Of a DNA stretch of 10,173 nucleotides, positions 5,850-10,173 are shown in pieces (positions within the stretch are counted from its first letter, which is position 1; the number at the start of each line of letters is the position of its first letter). The position numbers and the translations under genes are program-made. The DNA comes from an uncultured Rikenellaceae bacterium (GTDB lineage Bacteria > Bacteroidota > Bacteroidia > Bacteroidales > Rikenellaceae): positions 1 through 10,173 of the forward strand of contig CAMTOL010000067.1 in NCBI GenBank assembly GCA_947074135.1, read 5' to 3'. Below the pieces are notes generated by a model that saw only the letters and a program-made list of their open reading frames with translations, was not told the DNA's origin and ran no database searches.

Positions 5850-8810
5850 TTATGAATTGTCAATTGATATGATAGCTTTGTTGTTCTTGCCGTCAACAAA
5901 TATATATAGCGGTTCTTTGAACTCAACAACTCGTAACATTTCGCTCTGGTAGGTAGCATCTAGGCTGTCCAGGTACTCTTTATTGAACTCTCCATCGCCA
6001 TTGAACGGGTTGATAGTTAGGTATCCAACGCCTAGTGAAGTTAGGTTTTGGAAGAAGTGGGTCCCTTGTGAAGGGTCAATCTGGAAATCAGGCAGCCCGC
6101 ACTCTACAATAGCCTTACTGCCATTGATTTGCGCCCACTTAACTGGGATGCCTAACCAGCTGTCGCTCGATCCCCAACGACCCGGACCAACGAGCACGTA
6201 GCTGTTATTTTCGCTCTTTAGTCGCTCGTTAATCTCGCCTATCTCGTCGGCTATTCTGGTGGTTTGCGATGCATCGAAATTCTCGCTACGTACATACACA
6301 ATTGTCCTAACATTCTCAATAGCTCCAACTCCAAGTGCCTTTTGTGCATAGAGTATTGGTTTTTCGATGTTGACCGCACTCCAGTCCAATGAAGTCCCTC
6401 GGCAAGTTGTAGCTATAGGTCGAATTTGGAGAAAGTTGAAAATAATCGGCTCTCCTTTTTCGACATCCATATTGACTGCAAACTCGATTTCGATAGGCGA
6501 TTTCATAGCCTGCTCGCCAATTTTGAGTAGAGTTGTAACTATCTCAGCAAGTGGGAACTTGTTGTATTTCAGGATTGATGCAAAAGTGATAAGGTGTCGT
6601 CCGTTTGGCGAAAAACTGTCAGAAATGCGCTCATTTGCCATATCCCAAGTCGAAGCGATATATTTCAGGTTTCGGAATTTCTTAGCTGAGCTAACCTCTA
6701 TTCGTTCTAGATTTATTCCGTCGTCAACGCTAGTGCGGAACGCTGCACTTGAGGTGTTGAGGGCGTAGAAGTAGCGCTGAGTATCTCTAAGTGTTGTTTC
6801 CATAGTTGAGAGTTGCAGAGTGTGGCGGGGATGGGCTGGCGAGAAACGAAGCCTTGCTCCACCCTCAACAACAGCCTTGCCTAGCCCCATTGCCAAGTCA
6901 CAAATACCCTCCTCTGGTTTCTCGTCGCCAATAGGGTAGTAGTTTACCGAACGAGCAACACCCGAAAAAGTAGGGAAAAAGAGTCCATCTTGCTCTGTAC
7001 CACAAATCTCCTGTATTACAACACTCATACTCTCCTCGCCAATCACATTGCTGGTGCTCTCAATATAGGCTCTCGAAGCTGAAAAGTAGACAGAAGCATA
7101 GACCGATTTGATAGCGCGTGCCACCATTCGAACCTCTCTGTCAAGGTTATTACTGCGAGGAACCATATAGGTCGAATAGATGCCAGCAAAAGGTTGGTAG
7201 TGAGAGTCCTCGAGCTTCGAGCTGCTTCTCACTGCTATTGGACGCTGAATCTCGCTCAGAAATACTCGTATTTCATCGAGTAGCTTTTCTGGAAGGCGTG
7301 AACTTATAAACTCGCTTAGTATCTCGTTGTCGTCCATTAAATCCGCCTCGGCAGTGATGAAACCTAACCCATTCTCTTCGATAAATTCATCGAAATAGCC
7401 TGTGCCAATGGCTAGAGTGCGAGGAATGGTAACTAAAACACCTTCCCAGGCTTTATAAAGGTTGTTTTTCTCAATTATACTACCCACAAACGCCAATCCT
7501 CGAGCCTTACCACCTAACGACCCTGTTCCACATCGTGCAAAGGTAATGTAGCGACTATAAGTTGCCGGATTAAACTCGGCAATAACTCCCTGACCCATAG
7601 CGCGTCTATAACTCTTAATCACATTCGATAGAAAAGTACGAAGCTCACTAGCACCCGCAAAGTTCTCAACAAATACCCCGCGAATCTCATCTGCTAACTG
7701 ACCAAGTCCTCTAGCGTACAACCATTTACTATATATATTGCGCCCCGAATAGTAGAGTAGCACCTCGTCGGGAAGTGTCTCAATCGCATTCTGAAGACTC
7801 GCCAAATCAGATGCAATAGCCAGTACCTTGCCGCTAGTGGGATCGGTAAAGTTGAACTCGCCAAAAGCCAGTCGCTTGTTGATAAACTCCTCCATCTCGT
7901 TAAACAGAGTTTTGGAGTGTTTGTATATGAAGTCTGCACCAACTTTTGTCGCTTCCTCCTCCATCACCATCTCCGATGATTGTAGTAGAAGCGGCATACG
8001 ACTATCTAGATAGTGAATATGAGAGCACAATTCAATACCGGCCATCCTCTCTAGTTTGGTGTCGCCTCGATGACGAGCATAAGAGACATCGGAGATAACT
8101 CCAAGCAGATTATGCCTGAATTTGTCGAAAATCTCAATAGCCTCATCGTAGGTTCTAGCAAAAAGAATCTTTGGACGAGCTCGTTTTCTCGATTTTCGTT
8201 GATATTCATTTAGTGCCTCGGTTATTGATATGTTGGTTTGAGTCAATACGATTTTGTAGAGGTCGGGTAGATAGGCCGAATAGAATCGAATGCTATCCTC
8301 GACAAGTAGTATGCCCTGCACCCCAAACTCTAACATATCACGCTCGGCATTGCGGCTATCCTCAATCATCTTGATTATAGCCAATAGTAACTCTGCATTT
8401 CCCTGCCACGAAAAGACATAATCGATGCACGAAGTATCTTCGCTTAATAGTCGTCGTGAAATTTCGTGCGAGAATGAGGTTAAAAGCACTAGTGGTGTGT
8501 CAGCAAAGCTCTCCTTGAAACTCTGAGAGAACTCAAACGGCGACATTGACCCAATGTTGAACATTGTGATTACGAGGTCAAATCTTTCGCCACTATGGAG
8601 CAGTGCTAATGCCTCCTCGCCATTGTCGGTACGGGTAAAACGAGGTGGCTGAGAGAGAGATAGCTCCGAATATTCGCTCTGTATCTGCTTCTCGATTCTT
8701 CCATCTTCGTCAATTGTAAATTGATCGTATGAACTGCAAACTAAAAGTACACGAGTGATTCTCTCACTCATCAATAACTCAAAGTTTAGTGTTGAAGGCT
8801 TGATATCCAT
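5850..8810 (-). CDS. Double-receiver / PEP-synthase-type ATP-grasp fusion protein
   Basis: This 986-residue protein has no signal peptide or membrane segment. Residues 19-150 look like a receiver whose phospho-acceptor position is Met83 (DLVITMF), so it is probably inactive. Residues 166-310 form a second receiver with E171-D172, acceptor D241 (VISDVS), S278/S279 and K297, apparently intact. After a linker comes a PEP-synthase/PPDK N-terminal ATP-grasp domain, about 425-800: LGGKARGL (432-439), RPIAVRSSSKLED (523-535), FAGIYST (541-547), VVIQEICG (597-604), MGLGKAVVEGG (641-651), IEIEFA (773-778) and LQIRPI (794-799). The phosphohistidine swivel (GGxxSHxA) and the PEP-binding barrel are missing. 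The C-terminus has a distinctive GPGRWGSSDSWLGIPVKW stretch (875-892). Similar proteins are familiar from Bacteroidetes, annotated only as PEP/pyruvate-binding or PEP synthase. True PEP synthesis is unlikely. ATG 8810 fits the N-termini I remember; ATG at residue 14 is the alternative. Confidence 0.88.
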   Translation of the reverse strand: MDIKPSTLNFELLMSERITRVLLVCSSYDQFTIDEDGRIEKQIQSEYSELSLSQPPRFTRTDNGEEALALLHSGERFDLVITMFNIGSMSPFEFSQSFKESFADTPLVLLTSFSHEISRRLLSEDTSCIDYVFSWQGNAELLLAIIKMIEDSRNAERDMLEFGVQGILLVEDSIRFYSAYLPDLYKIVLTQTNISITEALNEYQRKSRKRARPKILFARTYDEAIEIFDKFRHNLLGVISDVSYARHRGDTKLERMAGIELCSHIHYLDSRMPLLLQSSEMVMEEEATKVGADFIYKHSKTLFNEMEEFINKRLAFGEFNFTDPTSGKVLAIASDLASLQNAIETLPDEVLLYYSGRNIYSKWLYARGLGQLADEIRGVFVENFAGASELRTFLSNVIKSYRRAMGQGVIAEFNPATYSRYITFARCGTGSLGGKARGLAFVGSIIEKNNLYKAWEGVLVTIPRTLAIGTGYFDEFIEENGLGFITAEADLMDDNEILSEFISSRLPEKLLDEIRVFLSEIQRPIAVRSSSKLEDSHYQPFAGIYSTYMVPRSNNLDREVRMVARAIKSVYASVYFSASRAYIESTSNVIGEESMSVVIQEICGTEQDGLFFPTFSGVARSVNYYPIGDEKPEEGICDLAMGLGKAVVEGGARLRFSPAHPRHTLQLSTMETTLRDTQRYFYALNTSSAAFRTSVDDGINLERIEVSSAKKFRNLKYIASTWDMANERISDSFSPNGRHLITFASILKYNKFPLAEIVTTLLKIGEQAMKSPIEIEFAVNMDVEKGEPIIFNFLQIRPIATTCRGTSLDWSAVNIEKPILYAQKALGVGAIENVRTIVYVRSENFDASQTTRIADEIGEINERLKSENNSYVLVGPGRWGSSDSWLGIPVKWAQINGSKAIVECGLPDFQIDPSQGTHFFQNLTSLGVGYLTINPFNGDGEFNKEYLDSLDATYQSEMLRVVEFKEPLYIFVDGKNNKAIISIDNS

Positions 8811-8839
8811 TTTAGTCTACGTTTTTTTAACCATTGAAA

Positions 8840-8872
8840 CAAAAAATAGAGTTTTTTTGTAGGTTTTGTCAA
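8840..8872 (-). promoter_or_regulatory. Possible promoter of the receiver/ATP-grasp gene
   Basis: On the minus strand TATTTTTTG (8848-8840) resembles TAnnTTTG with one extra base, and TTG (8872-8870) lies 21 bases upstream. The gene starts about 30 bases below the -7 box. The match is imperfect and the DNA is T-rich, so this is tentative. Confidence 0.25.
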
Positions 8873-8888
8873 TTAAAGTGTATTTTTG
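8856..8888 (+). promoter_or_regulatory. Bacteroidetes-type -33/-7 promoter of the GNAT-like gene
   Basis: TTTG (8856-8859), a 21-base spacer and TATTTTTG (8881-8888) match the Bacteroidetes primary-sigma consensus TTTG-N19-21-TAnnTTTG exactly. Transcription would begin near 8893, leaving a leader of about 68 bases before ATG 8961. It overlaps the weaker opposite-strand candidate at 8840-8872. Confidence 0.5.
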
Positions 8889-8960
8889 TAGTTAGCTTCT
8901 TATTTTTTACGATAAATAATATGTCAATTATATTGAATAAGGCTCAAACATAACAAAGAT

Positions 8961-10166
8961 ATGAAAAAATTTCTACTATCGGTAGTTGAAACAAAAGAGG
9001 ATATAAAAAAGTTCCACGAAGTTGCCAAAACTATATACAAAGGCGATAAGAACTGGGTATGCCCACTTTTTGATGATATTGAACATACGTTTTCGCCTAC
9101 GCATAATGAACTTTTTGTCGTTGATGGAGGTGGCGAAGCAATTAGGTGGGTGCTAAGTGACCAAAATGGCAAACTAGTAGGCCGCATCGCAGCCTTCTAT
9201 AATCGTAAAAAAGCTCTTGCCGAAATGCAACCAACTGGTGGTTGTGGTTTTTTTGAGTGTATAAACTCTTTCGAAGGTGCAACAGTGCTTTTCGATGCCG
9301 CTCGTGATTGGCTGCTTGAGCGAGGAATGGAGGCTATGGATGGCTCTATTAACTTTGGCGATAGAATGCAGTGGTGGGGTGTGCTAGTAGATGGTTTCAC
9401 AATGCCACTATACGCTATGAACTACAATAAACCATATTATGCAGCTCTTTTCGAAGCTTATGGATTTGGCAACTATTTTAACCAGATTACCTACCTCAGA
9501 GAACTAAAGCCTCAGATTCAAATGCCAGAAGCACTCTATAATAAAGCTCAAAGACTCTTTGCTAATCCTGAGTATAGCTTTAAAACGTTCGATAAAAAGC
9601 AGACTCTTAAGATGGCCGAGGATTTTTGCTCTATCTACAACAAAGCGTGGGCAAAGTTTGAAGGAGTTAAGCCTTTAACACTAAATCAAGCCCAAAAGAT
9701 GATTCTGACGATGAAACCTATTATCGATAGCGATGTGCTCTATATGTCGTACTACAAAGATGAACCAATTGGTTTTTTTGTGATGATTCCAGATATCAAT
9801 CAGATTATTAGAGATTTTGGAGGCAAATTTACGTTTTTCAATAAACTTCGTTTTTTGTGTCGATTGAAATGTAAAAGAATAAATCGACTTGCAGGTCTTA
9901 TTTTTGGCGTAGTGCCAGAGTTTCAATCTCACGGGGTTGAGGCGGCTATGATTAGAATGTTTGAGATTTATACCCAACAAAAAAGAACAGTTAAAAAGGT
10001 TCAGTATCGAACACTTGAAATGGGATGGGTTGGGGATTTCAATCCAGTTATGATGCGAATGTGCGAGAGTTATGTGAGAGCAGTGCGTTATAAACGCAAT
10101 ATAACGTTTAGATATCTATTCGATAGAAGTAAAGAGTTTACACGGGCACCAAGACGTAGAAAGTGA
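8961..10166 (+). CDS. GNAT-like (N-acetyltransferase superfamily) protein of unknown substrate
   Basis: This 401-residue cytoplasmic-type protein seems to hold two GNAT-like halves. The N-terminal half (about 4-180) has NWVCPLFDD (31-39), a GRIAAFYNR strand (74-82), the GFFECINSFE block (96-105), LFDAARDWLLERGM (110-123) and MNYNKPYYAALFEAYGF (153-169). This order is typical of a widespread family annotated as GNAT or YghO-like hypothetical protein. The C-terminal half (about 220-389) has the strand VLYMSYYKDEPIGFF (259-273) and VVPEFQSHGVEAAMI (317-331), which resembles an acetyl-CoA pyrophosphate-binding motif in degenerate form. The tail is strongly basic (RAPRRRK). The ATG start has only a weak AAAG upstream; a good promoter lies about 70 bases further up. 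It is transcribed away from the receiver/ATP-grasp gene. Substrate and actual acetyltransferase activity are unknown. Confidence 0.75.
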   Translation: MKKFLLSVVETKEDIKKFHEVAKTIYKGDKNWVCPLFDDIEHTFSPTHNELFVVDGGGEAIRWVLSDQNGKLVGRIAAFYNRKKALAEMQPTGGCGFFECINSFEGATVLFDAARDWLLERGMEAMDGSINFGDRMQWWGVLVDGFTMPLYAMNYNKPYYAALFEAYGFGNYFNQITYLRELKPQIQMPEALYNKAQRLFANPEYSFKTFDKKQTLKMAEDFCSIYNKAWAKFEGVKPLTLNQAQKMILTMKPIIDSDVLYMSYYKDEPIGFFVMIPDINQIIRDFGGKFTFFNKLRFLCRLKCKRINRLAGLIFGVVPEFQSHGVEAAMIRMFEIYTQQKRTVKKVQYRTLEMGWVGDFNPVMMRMCESYVRAVRYKRNITFRYLFDRSKEFTRAPRRRK

Positions 10167-10173
10167 TCACAAA

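Noticed and set aside
3511..8810. A hydrogen-metabolism gene cluster joining the regulator, hydF and the PEP-synthase-like gene
   Set aside because: No hydrogenase, hydE or hydG is present, and the ATP-grasp gene is convergent, so a shared operon is not supported.

Overview
The window looks like the chromosome of an anaerobic member of the Bacteroidota, most likely of the order Bacteroidales. The support is a DUF4290 gene next to murA (a pairing I know from this phylum), a MurA with the Bacteroidetes-type PGGDKIGRRRLD loop, an HTH-less NtrC-type regulator with a GSFTSA loop, a ~1000-residue receiver/ATP-grasp protein of a Bacteroidetes type, AT-rich spacers with at least one TTTG-N21-TAnnTTTG promoter, and few Shine-Dalgarno sites. 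HydF implies [FeFe]-hydrogenase maturation, so a fermentative anaerobe. A C-terminal fragment at the left edge resembles a type IX secretion sorting domain. I see no tRNA, rRNA, CRISPR array, insertion sequence or phage gene.

Layout. 1-320 (+): 3' end of a larger gene, possibly a T9SS cargo protein. 402-3261 (-): three genes reading leftward, DUF4290 -> murA -> trmN6 (tRNA1(Val) A37 N6-methyltransferase), a housekeeping cell-wall/tRNA cluster with short spacers holding small TTAAGAATTA-type repeats. 3262-3510: divergent promoter region. 3511-5806 (+): an NtrC-family activator (receiver plus AAA+, no DNA-binding domain), then hydF with a shortened GTPase domain. 5850-8810 (-): a 986-residue protein with two receiver-like domains, a PEP-synthase-type ATP-grasp domain and a conserved C-terminal region, but no phosphohistidine or PEP-binding domain. 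8811-8960: compact divergent promoter region. 8961-10166 (+): a large GNAT-like protein.

How it fits together. The leftward cluster is ordinary housekeeping. The regulator, HydF and the receiver/ATP-grasp protein are the more interesting part. Two of them carry phosphorylation-type receivers with no histidine kinase nearby, and two relate by family to pyruvate/PEP or hydrogen metabolism. Adjacency does not prove a shared pathway. The best candidate for an undescribed activity is the 986-residue protein: it keeps the ATP-grasp motifs of PEP synthase but lacks the parts that enzyme needs to make PEP. Whether it phosphorylates something, and whether its second receiver controls that, cannot be settled from sequence alone.
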